A stretch of 64,000 bases of DNA, taken from contig DASWHX010000046.1 of assembly GCA_036397995.1 (NCBI GenBank), positions 19,668 to 83,667 of the forward strand. The letters are read 5' to 3'. Below the pieces are notes generated by a model. It was not told the DNA's origin, ran no database searches, and was given only the letters and a program-made list of their open reading frames with translations. This stretch comes from DASWHX01 sp036397995 (GTDB taxonomy: Bacteria > Bacteroidota > Bacteroidia > Cytophagales > Cyclobacteriaceae). Both the position numbers and the translations under genes were made by a program. This document shows, piece by piece, positions 34,682 to 43,777 of this stretch (positions are counted from its first letter, which is position 1; each line of letters opens with the position of its first letter).

Positions 34682-34767
34682 TTCAAGTCCTTTATTTAAT
34701 CATTATGGAATTGCAGGGCTAAATTCTCCAAAGTTTCTTAATTTGGCTTTCTACATTACAAAATCAT

Positions 34768-36351
34768 ATGGCAAAGAAAACCTCCAAATCGAAGTCTAAA
34801 TGGGTAACATCCAAAGAGAAGTTCGCCTTGCTTGAAAGGAAAAACAAGCAGGCTTTGCTTGGCGGAGGTGAAGACAGGATTATTGCTCAACACAACAAGA
34901 ACAAATTAACTGCCAGGGAGAGAATTGAATTACTGATTGATAACGGAACTTTTAATGAAATTGGAAAATTTGTCAAACATCGATCGAAAGATTTTGGACT
35001 TGATAAAGTACAGGTATTGGGTGATGGGGTTATTACCGGCTATGGATTGGTGAATGGAAGATCTGTCTACGTATTCTCGCAGGATTTTACAATTTTGGGA
35101 GGTTCGTTATCAGAAACTCATGCGGAGAAGATTGTTAAACTGATGGATCTTGCACTAAAAAATGGAATTCCCTTAATTGGGTTAAATGATTCAGGAGGCG
35201 CGAGAATTCAGGAAGGGGTAGTATCTCTGGGGGGCTATGCTGATATTTTCTACCGGAACACGCTGGCCAGCGGCGTGATACCACAGATATCTGCGGTTAT
35301 GGGCCCATGCGCCGGTGGTGCCGTTTATAGTCCTGCAATCACAGATTTTATTTTAATGGTTGAGCACACCTCTTATATGTTTGTGACAGGACCAAACGTT
35401 GTAAAGTCTGTTACACAAGAAGAAGTTTCTGCTGAAGAATTAGGTGGTACTTCTACGCACAGCACCAAAAGTGGTGTAACTCATTTTTCCTGTGCCAATG
35501 AGGTGGAATGTATTCAACAAATAAAGCAGTTGCTTAGCTATATGCCCCAAAACTGTGAAGAACAACCTCCCCTGTTTGAATATGACCCTTCTGAAGAATT
35601 ACGGCCTGATTTGGACACAATAATTCCTGACAATCCAAATCAACCATATGATATCCGTGAAGTAATTGATCAAATCATTGATGGAAATACATTCCTGGAA
35701 GTGCACGAAAATTTTGCTGAAAATATAGTAGTGGGGTTTGCCAGACTGGCTGGTCGAAGTATTGGCATTGTGGGAAATCAGCCTTCAGTACTTGCGGGTG
35801 TATTGGATATCAACTCCAGCATCAAAGGCGCAAGGTTTGTGAGATTTTGTGACAGCTTCAATATTCCCTTGCTGGTATTGGTTGACGTACCAGGGTTTTT
35901 ACCAGGAACTGACCAGGAGTGGAATGGTATTATTACTAATGGCTCAAAATTGCTTTACGCATTCAGTGAAGCTACCGTTCCACGTATAACTGTCATTGTC
36001 AGGAAGGCATACGGCGGAGCATACGATGTGATGAATTCAAAGCATATTGGAGCCGACCTTAATTATGCCTGGCCAAGTGCAGAGATTGCCGTTATGGGTG
36101 CCAAAGGTGCAGCCGAGATTATCTTTAGAAAGGAAATTCAATCTTCTAAAGATCCTCAGAAAAAGCTGGACGAGAAAATAGATGAATACACCAAAAAATT
36201 TGCTCATCCTTATATTGCCGCCGCCAGGGGATTTATTGATGAAGTAATTTACCCCAGGGAAACAAGAGAAAAGTTAATTGGAGCTTTCAAAATGCTGGAA
36301 AATAAGGTGGATAAGATTCCAAGTAAAAAGCACGGTAATATCCCCTTGTAG
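34768..36351 (+). CDS. Acyl-CoA carboxylase carboxyltransferase (beta) subunit, propionyl-CoA type
   Basis: A 527-residue biotin-dependent carboxyltransferase. It starts with KLTARERIELLIDNGTFNEI and has the two crotonase-like halves: the first with DSGGARIQEGVVSLGGYADI and MGPCAGGAVYSPAITDF, the second with GGAYDVMNSKHIGADLNYAW and AEIAVMGAKGAAEII. These match propionyl/acetyl-CoA carboxylase beta chains, which transfer CO2 from biotin to the acyl-CoA. The matching biotin carboxylase/carrier subunit is not in the window. It is followed 4 bases later by an SDR gene. Confidence 0.92.
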   Translation: MAKKTSKSKSKWVTSKEKFALLERKNKQALLGGGEDRIIAQHNKNKLTARERIELLIDNGTFNEIGKFVKHRSKDFGLDKVQVLGDGVITGYGLVNGRSVYVFSQDFTILGGSLSETHAEKIVKLMDLALKNGIPLIGLNDSGGARIQEGVVSLGGYADIFYRNTLASGVIPQISAVMGPCAGGAVYSPAITDFILMVEHTSYMFVTGPNVVKSVTQEEVSAEELGGTSTHSTKSGVTHFSCANEVECIQQIKQLLSYMPQNCEEQPPLFEYDPSEELRPDLDTIIPDNPNQPYDIREVIDQIIDGNTFLEVHENFAENIVVGFARLAGRSIGIVGNQPSVLAGVLDINSSIKGARFVRFCDSFNIPLLVLVDVPGFLPGTDQEWNGIITNGSKLLYAFSEATVPRITVIVRKAYGGAYDVMNSKHIGADLNYAWPSAEIAVMGAKGAAEIIFRKEIQSSKDPQKKLDEKIDEYTKKFAHPYIAAARGFIDEVIYPRETREKLIGAFKMLENKVDKIPSKKHGNIPL

Positions 36352-36355
36352 TTTT

Positions 36356-37057
36356 ATGAACGAGAAAGTTATTATAGTAACAGCAGCCAGCAAAGGAATC
36401 GGCCGGGCTTGTGCAATTAAATTGGCTGAACAAGGTTGTAAACTTTCGCTGATGTCTCGATCGGAGGAAATTTCGGAAGTTCTTCCAGGAAAAGATTTTC
36501 AGGCAACTATTGGTGATGTAGGAAAATTGGAGGACCTTGAAAAACTGGTAGCTCATACGATGTCAAAATTTGGCAGGGTAGACGGTGTGGTTAACAACAC
36601 CGGACATACAGCCAAGGGAGATTTAATTTCTATATCTGATCAGGAATGGCAGCAGGCTTTTGAGATTGCATTTCTCAACACGGTAAGAATGGCACGACTT
36701 GTGACTCCGCTTATTCAGAGGCAGGGTACAGGTTCAATAGTAAATATTTCAAGTTTTGCAGCTAAAGAACCATCCTTGCTATTTCCCACTTCTTCAGTAA
36801 TCAGGGCTGCTTTGAGCAATTATGCTAAACTGTACGCTACCCGGTTTGGACATAGGAAAATCCGGATGAATAACGTCCTTCCAGGCTATGTGGACTCGTA
36901 TCCCCTGGATAAAGAAACAATAAAAACAATCCCAATGGGAAGGCCGGCCAAGACCGAGGAAATAGCTAATTTAGTCGCATTTTTAATATCAGATGAATCA
37001 TCTTATATCAATGGTCAATCAGTTGTTATTGATGGCGGACTAAATAAATCCTTTTAA
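36356..37057 (+). CDS. SDR family protein lacking the catalytic Tyr-x3-Lys
   Basis: A Rossmann-fold short-chain dehydrogenase-like protein. An open frame goes back to 36278 inside the carboxylase gene; the real start is the ATG at 36356, 4 bases after that stop, giving 233 residues. The cofactor loop is TAASKGIGRA (residues 9-18), NNTG replaces NNAG, and S132/S133 (NISS) are present. Where Tyr and Lys should be, it has S146 and R150 (PTSSVIRAAL). Such S/R variants form a known divergent SDR group. Redox activity is therefore doubtful, and the substrate is unknown. The PDGG-like C-terminal VVIDGG is kept. Confidence 0.85.
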   Translation: MNEKVIIVTAASKGIGRACAIKLAEQGCKLSLMSRSEEISEVLPGKDFQATIGDVGKLEDLEKLVAHTMSKFGRVDGVVNNTGHTAKGDLISISDQEWQQAFEIAFLNTVRMARLVTPLIQRQGTGSIVNISSFAAKEPSLLFPTSSVIRAALSNYAKLYATRFGHRKIRMNNVLPGYVDSYPLDKETIKTIPMGRPAKTEEIANLVAFLISDESSYINGQSVVIDGGLNKSF

Positions 37058-37059
37058 TT

Positions 37060-38139
37060 ATGGACAAGAAGAGCGAAAAGTTTTTATATCAATATCTTAA
37101 CAATGCATCGCCAACCGGCTTTGAGTCTTCCGGTCAGCAAATTTGGCTGGATTACATAAAGTCTTATGTTAACAAATATTTTACAGATACATATGGTACA
37201 GCAGTGGGAGTAATCAACCCCGATGCAAAATATAAGGTGGTTATTGAAGCCCACGCGGATGAGATTTCCTGGTTTGTAAATTACATTACTAAGGAAGGTT
37301 ACATTTATGTAATAAGAAATGGAGGTTCAGATCACATTATTGCACCATCCAAGAGGGTAAATATTCACACTGATAAAGGAATCGTTAAAGGAGTTTTTGG
37401 ATGGCCGGCTATTCACGTTCGGGATAAAGATTCAGAAAAAGCACCTGCCCTTGATAATATCTTCATAGACGTAGGATGCCATTCAAAGAAAGAGGTAGAA
37501 CAACTTGGAGTTCATGTTGGATGCGTTATAACCTTTGAAGATGAACTCACAACCCTTAATAAACGATACCTTGTGGGCCGGGCTCTGGATAACAGGATCG
37601 GCGGGTTCATGATTGCCGAGGTTGCAAGAAGGCTGAAGGAAAAGAAAAAGAAACTTCCGTTTGGGCTGTATGTAGTTAATTCGGTTCAGGAAGAAATCGG
37701 CTTGAGAGGTGCGCAAATGATTGCTCAAAAAATTAGTCCCGACCTTGCCATCATAACGGATGTTTGTCATGACACGCAGTCACCCATGTATAATAAAATA
37801 AAGAGCGGAGATCAAAAATCAGGTGATGGGCCGGTTTTAACTTACGGACCTGCTGTGCAAAACAACGTGTTGAAATTCATTATAGAGGTTGCAAAGAAAA
37901 ACAAGATTCCATTTCAACGACAAGCGGTGTCCCGGTCAACAGGTACGGATACCGACTCTTTTGCTTATTCAAATGAAGGTGTAGCATCGGCGCTGATTTC
38001 TCTTCCTCTTAAATATATGCACACAACAGTGGAAACCGTGCATTTTGCTGACATTGAGAACGTAATTAAGCTTATTTTTGAAACTGTGTTGAGTGTTAAA
38101 CCAGGTCAGAATTTTAAATACCTAAATAAGGCTACCTGA
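37060..38139 (+). CDS. M42 family metallopeptidase (glutamyl aminopeptidase/endoglucanase-like)
   Basis: A 359-residue dinuclear zinc or cobalt aminopeptidase of the TET class. Metal and catalytic residues lie in VVIEAHADEISWFV (His, Asp), GRALDNRIGGFMIAE (Asp), NSVQEEIGLRGAQM (Glu-Glu), DVCHDTQSP (Asp) and MHTTVETVHFADI (His). The GVFGWPAIH segment is the insertion domain that drives TET assembly. It trims short peptides in the cytoplasm. It starts 2 bases after the SDR gene and its end overlaps the opposing T9SS gene by 8 bases. Confidence 0.92.
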   Translation: MDKKSEKFLYQYLNNASPTGFESSGQQIWLDYIKSYVNKYFTDTYGTAVGVINPDAKYKVVIEAHADEISWFVNYITKEGYIYVIRNGGSDHIIAPSKRVNIHTDKGIVKGVFGWPAIHVRDKDSEKAPALDNIFIDVGCHSKKEVEQLGVHVGCVITFEDELTTLNKRYLVGRALDNRIGGFMIAEVARRLKEKKKKLPFGLYVVNSVQEEIGLRGAQMIAQKISPDLAIITDVCHDTQSPMYNKIKSGDQKSGDGPVLTYGPAVQNNVLKFIIEVAKKNKIPFQRQAVSRSTGTDTDSFAYSNEGVASALISLPLKYMHTTVETVHFADIENVIKLIFETVLSVKPGQNFKYLNKAT

Positions 38140-41100
38140 TAATAAGTATCTTCTTTGATCGAAAAACTCCGTCTCCTGTTAAAGTAACAATATATAAATT
38201 GCTAATCAAAGTTGGAAGTTCAATTCGGATTTCGGGATCATTGAATTGCTTAGTGTAAACCTCACGGCCTGTTTGATCAACTATTTTCATGGCTAAATTC
38301 CTTCCATTGAAATTTTCAAGGATTAAAGAATAAATACTTTCACTTTTTATAATATGAAAATCAAACTTACCGGAATTAGACAGGAATAAAACATTGGAGA
38401 ATTTCTGTTTATTTCCATCGGAAATTCCAAGTATCCTGAAATAAGCCTGGCCTGGAACCTCGTCAAGATGCATATAGCTGTAAGACGATTTACCATTGAC
38501 AGGGGTAACCTCTGCAAAGGTCTGAAACTCGCTCCCATTTAAACTTTTTTGAATTTCATACGCAATATAAATGCTCGTCGGATTAGTTTTCCAGTCTAAG
38601 GATATCTGGCTGCCAAGCTTATTGGTAGAAAGTTCAATTTCATTAACAGGAAGGCCGGTAATACCTGTTGCCTTCCCAAACGTGAAAGTGCTGAACGAAG
38701 TTACATTTGCGGTTATGCCACCTTCTCCTCCTGCACCTATGCTGCTGCCGGGAGTAATACTTCCACCAATATTTTGCCAGGGTCCGGTTCCAGAGTATTT
38801 TGATATAATTAGATCAGATGACAAGACATCAATGTCACTTTGGTTGGCATCTTTCCAAAAAAAAGTAACATCGCCCGTCGCCGTACCGCTCAGCCGGTTT
38901 AAGGTCCAATACTCCAGACTGCTCACATGATTAATTGCAGCATCAAGATTTGCCATGTCGACAGGTTCCTGATAATGGTAAGAAGCTGCAAATAAGTTTG
39001 AGGAAGTTCCTCCGGTCAGGATAGAAATGGAAACAGGTGCCCAGATTCCCGCATCTCCGGTGGGAAAGGTGAAGTCTCCCGGGATATTTCCTCTTTTGGC
39101 AACGGTTCCTTCAATAAAGCTGCCATTATTGCCTGTGGAAGAATTTGCGCCATTTTCAATTGTAACATCAAATGAATTGGTTTCAATAATGCCATTCACT
39201 AAAGACAGAAAATCTAAAATCTGTAGCCTAAACCCAAGTGAAGCCGTGCCTCCTGATTTGTTTATTTCCAAATTTCGAAAAGAAGGGATATTTGAAGTCC
39301 CATCAAGACGAACAAAGTTTTGATTTGTGGATCCATCCAGAATAGTTGTTCCCGATAACTCGCTAAATCCGAAGGCTGGACTTGAAGAATTTGTATTTAT
39401 GATAATATCTCCAGCAATTGTACAATCACTGTTATAACACGGCTGCAGAAAACCTGTATTGGATTTAATAAGCGTTAAGTTACCATTAAAGTCATCTGGT
39501 TTACCTGGGTCGTATGCCAATCTTAGGCGAGCTGTTCCGGCATTCTCAAAAGTTACATTTGAGTTAAACGTATTTGCACCCGGGCAGTAACTATTTATTG
39601 TACCGGTTGTTTTGAAAGAGGAAGAATTATTAAAAGAATTTCCTTCCAGGAGGAGGATGGGTGTTTCCACAATTACCGGAGCATTCCAAATGGTGTTAAT
39701 AAAATTTAGCGTTGAGGAACCGGTAAGGGAAAGATTATAGGTTGAAGCAGATCCAAATTGAGATACATTTCTGAGACGCAGAGTGCCTGTCTCGAATCCG
39801 GTTGATCCAATATTGACAATTGCGCCAGGGTTTAATGTTACACTTCCTGCGTTGCCAAGATAAACCCCCGCGCCACTGGTACAATTAACAGATATGCTAT
39901 TATTAAAGGTGGAACTGGATGAGGAAAATTCCGAGAAGCGTATATATCCCCCTCCGCCCGTACTCTCCTGATTTACTATAACCGGGCCATTAAAAACATT
40001 GCCGGAACTATAGCCGCTCATGAAGATCCTGGATAAGGAACCGTAATTATTTAAAGTTACCTGACCATTATAAACATCTGGCGGAGTAGCCGCGTTAGCA
40101 CCGAAAAGGATAAAGTAATTGCTTGAATTGGTAATACTTAGATCACCATCATATTGGTTGCCTCCTAAGCTGGCGTCATCAAGATCTCCGGTCTTCTCCA
40201 CAGATAAAGAGTTACGGAACCTGCTAAATGAAGTAAAGAATCTTGGTGATTCAATTTGAATAGGACGATTAAATATGCACGATTTTATGTTAAGCGTAGC
40301 TCCATCTGTCAGTATCAAATCCATTAAGTCTGTATTGAAATCCTGAATGCTTTGAAGAGTTAAAGTGCCTCCAGTGAAATTGGAAATTTTGATATTGGCT
40401 CCGGGATTGAAATTTATTTGGGAAGTGGCATTTCCGAAATGAATATTTCCCACTGCGTTATCAATACTTATAGTAGAACTAAAATTGGAAGTACCGCTAT
40501 AACCTAGCCAGAGAGTGCCGGTACCATAATTATTAAGGTCAATTAAATCTTCAAAAGTATCTCCCGACAGATTTCCCATGATCAGATTGCCGGCGCCGGA
40601 AATTTCCAGCACAGAATTAGTGTAAAAAATGTTGTCACCTGCCGAATAATTATCTGCATTTCCCGATTTGCTGAAATAAACCGATTCAATAAATTCATTT
40701 CCACTTAAATAAACATCGGAACTCAATGAGTAAGTAATAACTTCTAAGCTTGTATTTTCAAATCTGGTTGTTCCTGAATTGAAAATAATTAGGAAGGGAG
40801 CGCCAATGGAAGAAAATATTGATCCTGAGGTAATTTCTACTTCACCGAAAATAGAAACATCATTGCCATCAAGGTCTATGGTTCCTGTGAAGTCTGTTAT
40901 ATACAATCCTGCCAGTGAAATGGATGCTGACAACTTCGCGTCATAATTTGAACTGGAGGCGGAAAAGTAAACTACATCCGTTGATAATGGTGTCCCCGGG
41001 GGAGTCCAATTTACCGGATTATTCCAATCTCCATCCAATGATGAATTTATCCAGGTTTTAGTTTGGGCATTAGAGTACTGGCAGGCGCAAAACAGATCAA

Positions 41101-41140
41101 AAATCAGTAAAAAGGAAAATATACTATTCCAACAATTCAT
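38132..41140 (-). CDS. Large secreted protein with type IX secretion C-terminal domain
   Basis: 1002 residues. A signal peptide (about residues 1-25, with FSFLLIFDLFCACQY) is followed by SLDGDWNNPVNWTPPGTP, the opening typical of Bacteroidota G8-like/autotransporter-style adhesins. The body is Ser/Thr/Asn-rich beta-helix-like repeats. Residues about 241-300 (INFNPGANIKISN) and 433-495 (VTLNPGAIVNIGS) are two copies of one module about 192 residues apart. The last 80 residues are a type A T9SS sorting domain (MKIVDQTGREVYTKQF, then LYIVTLTGDGVFRSKKILI). It is probably exported by T9SS and surface-bound. Function unknown, possibly adhesion. Confidence 0.88.
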   Translation of the reverse strand: MNCWNSIFSFLLIFDLFCACQYSNAQTKTWINSSLDGDWNNPVNWTPPGTPLSTDVVYFSASSSNYDAKLSASISLAGLYITDFTGTIDLDGNDVSIFGEVEITSGSIFSSIGAPFLIIFNSGTTRFENTSLEVITYSLSSDVYLSGNEFIESVYFSKSGNADNYSAGDNIFYTNSVLEISGAGNLIMGNLSGDTFEDLIDLNNYGTGTLWLGYSGTSNFSSTISIDNAVGNIHFGNATSQINFNPGANIKISNFTGGTLTLQSIQDFNTDLMDLILTDGATLNIKSCIFNRPIQIESPRFFTSFSRFRNSLSVEKTGDLDDASLGGNQYDGDLSITNSSNYFILFGANAATPPDVYNGQVTLNNYGSLSRIFMSGYSSGNVFNGPVIVNQESTGGGGYIRFSEFSSSSSTFNNSISVNCTSGAGVYLGNAGSVTLNPGAIVNIGSTGFETGTLRLRNVSQFGSASTYNLSLTGSSTLNFINTIWNAPVIVETPILLLEGNSFNNSSSFKTTGTINSYCPGANTFNSNVTFENAGTARLRLAYDPGKPDDFNGNLTLIKSNTGFLQPCYNSDCTIAGDIIINTNSSSPAFGFSELSGTTILDGSTNQNFVRLDGTSNIPSFRNLEINKSGGTASLGFRLQILDFLSLVNGIIETNSFDVTIENGANSSTGNNGSFIEGTVAKRGNIPGDFTFPTGDAGIWAPVSISILTGGTSSNLFAASYHYQEPVDMANLDAAINHVSSLEYWTLNRLSGTATGDVTFFWKDANQSDIDVLSSDLIISKYSGTGPWQNIGGSITPGSSIGAGGEGGITANVTSFSTFTFGKATGITGLPVNEIELSTNKLGSQISLDWKTNPTSIYIAYEIQKSLNGSEFQTFAEVTPVNGKSSYSYMHLDEVPGQAYFRILGISDGNKQKFSNVLFLSNSGKFDFHIIKSESIYSLILENFNGRNLAMKIVDQTGREVYTKQFNDPEIRIELPTLISNLYIVTLTGDGVFRSKKILIIR

Positions 41141-41207
41141 AGTTTAAATATATATTAATTAATACATGAATAGTATAAAAAGATAGGTAAAAAATTACAC
41201 CTGTTAT

Positions 41208-42440
41208 TTAATTTGCAAATTCCATAACAGATTCAAGCTGATTCCAAAAACCTGGATATGATTTGTTAATAACTGAGGGATTCTCAATCAAAACATCAGT
41301 GAAGAGCATAAGAGGGGCAAATGCCATTGCCATTCGATGATCTTCATAAGTGCGGATTCGGATTTGCTTTGGTAGTTCACCAGAAATAGTTAAAAAGCTT
41401 AAAGAATATGAATTATCCTGATTTTTTAAAAATGCCACACCAATTTTTGAAAGTTCTTTTTGTATGGCTTTGATTCTATCGGTTTCTTTAATGGAGAGGG
41501 TATCCAATCCATTGAACTTTGCCCTTACTTTAAGTAAGGCACACAAAACTATAATAGTTTGAGCCAGGTCAGGATTTTCAATAAAATCGAAGATCTTTCT
41601 CTGTCTAAATTTAATCCTGGTCAACTCATATCCACCCGGAATAGGTCGAGATCGTACTCCGAAACCCTTCATAATTGAGATTAATTTTGCATCACCCTGC
41701 CGTGGGTGATGGCTAAGACCAGTCAAAAGAATCCTTTTAGCGTTGGAAAGCCTGAACAATGAATACCAATAGCTTGCCGCTGACCAATCTCCATCTACTT
41801 TTACTTTACGCTTCCGGTATTTTCCCTCTTTGATAAAAATGCTACTTGCCTTCACAATTGGCTTTATTCCGAATTGCCCCATCAGCGAAGAAGTAAGCAG
41901 AATATAGGGTTTGCTAACAACCTTTCCTGCTAAAGTTATAGTTAGACCGCCGTCCAATTTTGGACCAATCATCATTAATGCCGAGATAAACTGACTGCTT
42001 ATGCCACCGCTTATTTGAACTTTATTTTTCCCCGAGTGCACAAAATCAGCAATTTCTATTGGAGGAAACCCTTTGCTGCCCAGATACTTAATGTTAGCAC
42101 CTAACTTCTTAAATGCTTCCACCAGGTCCCCAATTGGCCTCTTATGCATTCTTTCTGAACCTTTCAATATTTTACGTTTGCCGGTAACAGCAAAGTAAGC
42201 AGTCAGAAATCTCATGGCCGTTCCGGCATCTCCAACGTCAATTGTTTTGCCTGAGTTGGTCAAAGCTCTTTGGAAAATAAGTGTATCCCGCGAGGAAGAT
42301 AAATTCAGGAGGGTTGAAATACTACCCGACAATGCATTAATCATTAAATACCGGTTGCTTTCACTTTTGGAGGGCGGAAGAGTAATTTTTGCTCCTTCTT
42401 TTAATTGGGATTTTTTTAAGAGCAAGGATTCACTTTTCAT
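41208..42440 (-). CDS. aroA: 3-phosphoshikimate 1-carboxyvinyltransferase (EPSP synthase)
   Basis: This enzyme joins shikimate 3-phosphate and phosphoenolpyruvate, the sixth step of aromatic synthesis. The 410-residue protein has LPPSKSESNRYLMINAL, GDAGTAMRFLTAYFA (phosphoenolpyruvate site), DWSAASYWYSLFRLS, SIKETDRIKAIQKELSKIG and YEDHRMAMAFAPLMLF. Slightly shorter than E. coli AroA (427). It reads in the same direction as aroB and the DAHP synthase gene but is separated from them by a small plus-strand gene. Confidence 0.95.
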   Translation of the reverse strand: MKSESLLLKKSQLKEGAKITLPPSKSESNRYLMINALSGSISTLLNLSSSRDTLIFQRALTNSGKTIDVGDAGTAMRFLTAYFAVTGKRKILKGSERMHKRPIGDLVEAFKKLGANIKYLGSKGFPPIEIADFVHSGKNKVQISGGISSQFISALMMIGPKLDGGLTITLAGKVVSKPYILLTSSLMGQFGIKPIVKASSIFIKEGKYRKRKVKVDGDWSAASYWYSLFRLSNAKRILLTGLSHHPRQGDAKLISIMKGFGVRSRPIPGGYELTRIKFRQRKIFDFIENPDLAQTIIVLCALLKVRAKFNGLDTLSIKETDRIKAIQKELSKIGVAFLKNQDNSYSLSFLTISGELPKQIRIRTYEDHRMAMAFAPLMLFTDVLIENPSVINKSYPGFWNQLESVMEFAN

Positions 42441-42552
42441 GATTAAGTAAAGTCAGAAAGGTTTAGTAGAATTTTTTCGTGCAAATTTGGCAACTTTTTT
42501 GCATATTTAGGTGTTAAATATAAATAACAAATCAAAGTTAATTAGAAAGTAA

Positions 42553-42732
42553 ATGGGTTCAACGGGTAAAGCTTTTGCGTTATTAGTAGGATTGGCAGCA
42601 GGTGCTGCGCTTACGGTATTCGCTTTTTCGAAAAAAGGGAAGAAAACTCGTGAAGAGATCGCAAGGAAGTTTAATGAAATTGCTGATGGAGTAAAAACTT
42701 CAGTCAGGAAAAGCCTGACAAAGGTATCTTAG
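42553..42732 (+). CDS. YtxH-like small membrane protein
   Basis: A 59-residue protein: an N-terminal membrane segment (AFALLVGLAAGAALTVFAFS, residues 7-26) followed by a basic amphipathic helix (KKGKKTREEIARKFNEIADG). This is the pattern of YtxH-domain stress proteins, whose biochemical function is not settled. It stands alone on the plus strand between aroA and aroB. Its stop overlaps the aroB stop by 4 bases on the opposite strand. Confidence 0.75.
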   Translation: MGSTGKAFALLVGLAAGAALTVFAFSKKGKKTREEIARKFNEIADGVKTSVRKSLTKVS

Positions 42733-43775
42733 GCTTTAACCAGATGATTGTAAAAAGAAAAACTTTTTTCAATTTCTTCAACGGAAACTTCAACATTCAC
42801 CTTCACCTTTCCAATTCCGGATATTAGGGTCATTAGTATCCGGCCTTCAATATTTTTTTTATCGTTTTTTAAATAATTCATAATTTCAGGCTGGCTCTCA
42901 GGTGAGATTTTTCTGCAACCGAAATTATGAACGATTAATTTGGAGATATCCTGCAAAGCCGGATCCGGTAAGCCCAGTTTGAGCGCAGATACAAAGCTTT
43001 CACACAAAAGGCCTGCGGCAACTGCCTCTCCGTGAAGAAGTTGGTTATTTTTTTCCATATAATAACTTTCGAGTGCATGCCCAATTGTATGCCCGAAATT
43101 AAGCGATTTTCTGACTTCTTCTTCAAAGGGATCCTGAACAACAAAGCTGTGCTTAATTTCAATACTCCTTTGGATGACCTTATCCCACTTGATTTCGTCA
43201 AAGGAGGTGGTAAGTAAATATTGAAAGTATCCATTATCCGCGATAAGGCTGTGCTTAATAATTTCCGCAAAGCCAGACTTTACATGTCTTTTATCCTGCG
43301 TTGATAAAAAAACAGGATCAATAATCACTGCAAAAGGTTCACTGAAAACACCCAGTTGATTTTTAAGGGACAAGAAATCAATGCCGGTTTTTCCACCAAT
43401 ACTGGCATCCACCTGTGCCAGCAATGTTGTAGGAATATTAATAAATTCTATTCCCCTTTTAAAAGTTGCGGCGCAAAATCCACCCATATCGCAAATTACA
43501 CCCCCACCCAAATTGATTAGCAGGGAAGAGCGGTCAAAGCCTGCGTTAGTCATTGATGTCCATATGTGATTGCAGGTTTCCACGTTCTTATAAACCTCCC
43601 CTGACTTAATTTCGATGATTCCGCAATGGCTTACGGCAGAAGAAATCAAAGGAAGGCAATGCTTTTTAGTATTTTCATCCACCAGAATTCCGGTTCTTGA
43701 AAAATGATTCTTTGAAAAAAACCCTTCAAGATCATTTGAAACGCTGGAAGTAAACATCAGATTTTCAGGTAGCAT
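42729..43775 (-). CDS. aroB: 3-dehydroquinate synthase
   Basis: This enzyme converts DAHP to 3-dehydroquinate using NAD and a divalent metal. The 348-residue protein has GGGVICDMGGFCAATFKRGI, PTTLLAQVDASIGGKTGIDF, KSGFAEIIKHSLIAD (Glu ligand region), NFGHTIGHALES and LLHGEAVAAG, the metal-binding histidines. It starts 2 bases after the DAHP synthase-chorismate mutase stop, so the two are co-transcribed. Confidence 0.96.
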   Translation of the reverse strand: MLPENLMFTSSVSNDLEGFFSKNHFSRTGILVDENTKKHCLPLISSAVSHCGIIEIKSGEVYKNVETCNHIWTSMTNAGFDRSSLLINLGGGVICDMGGFCAATFKRGIEFINIPTTLLAQVDASIGGKTGIDFLSLKNQLGVFSEPFAVIIDPVFLSTQDKRHVKSGFAEIIKHSLIADNGYFQYLLTTSFDEIKWDKVIQRSIEIKHSFVVQDPFEEEVRKSLNFGHTIGHALESYYMEKNNQLLHGEAVAAGLLCESFVSALKLGLPDPALQDISKLIVHNFGCRKISPESQPEIMNYLKNDKKNIEGRILMTLISGIGKVKVNVEVSVEEIEKSFSFYNHLVKA

Positions 43776-43777
43776 TT

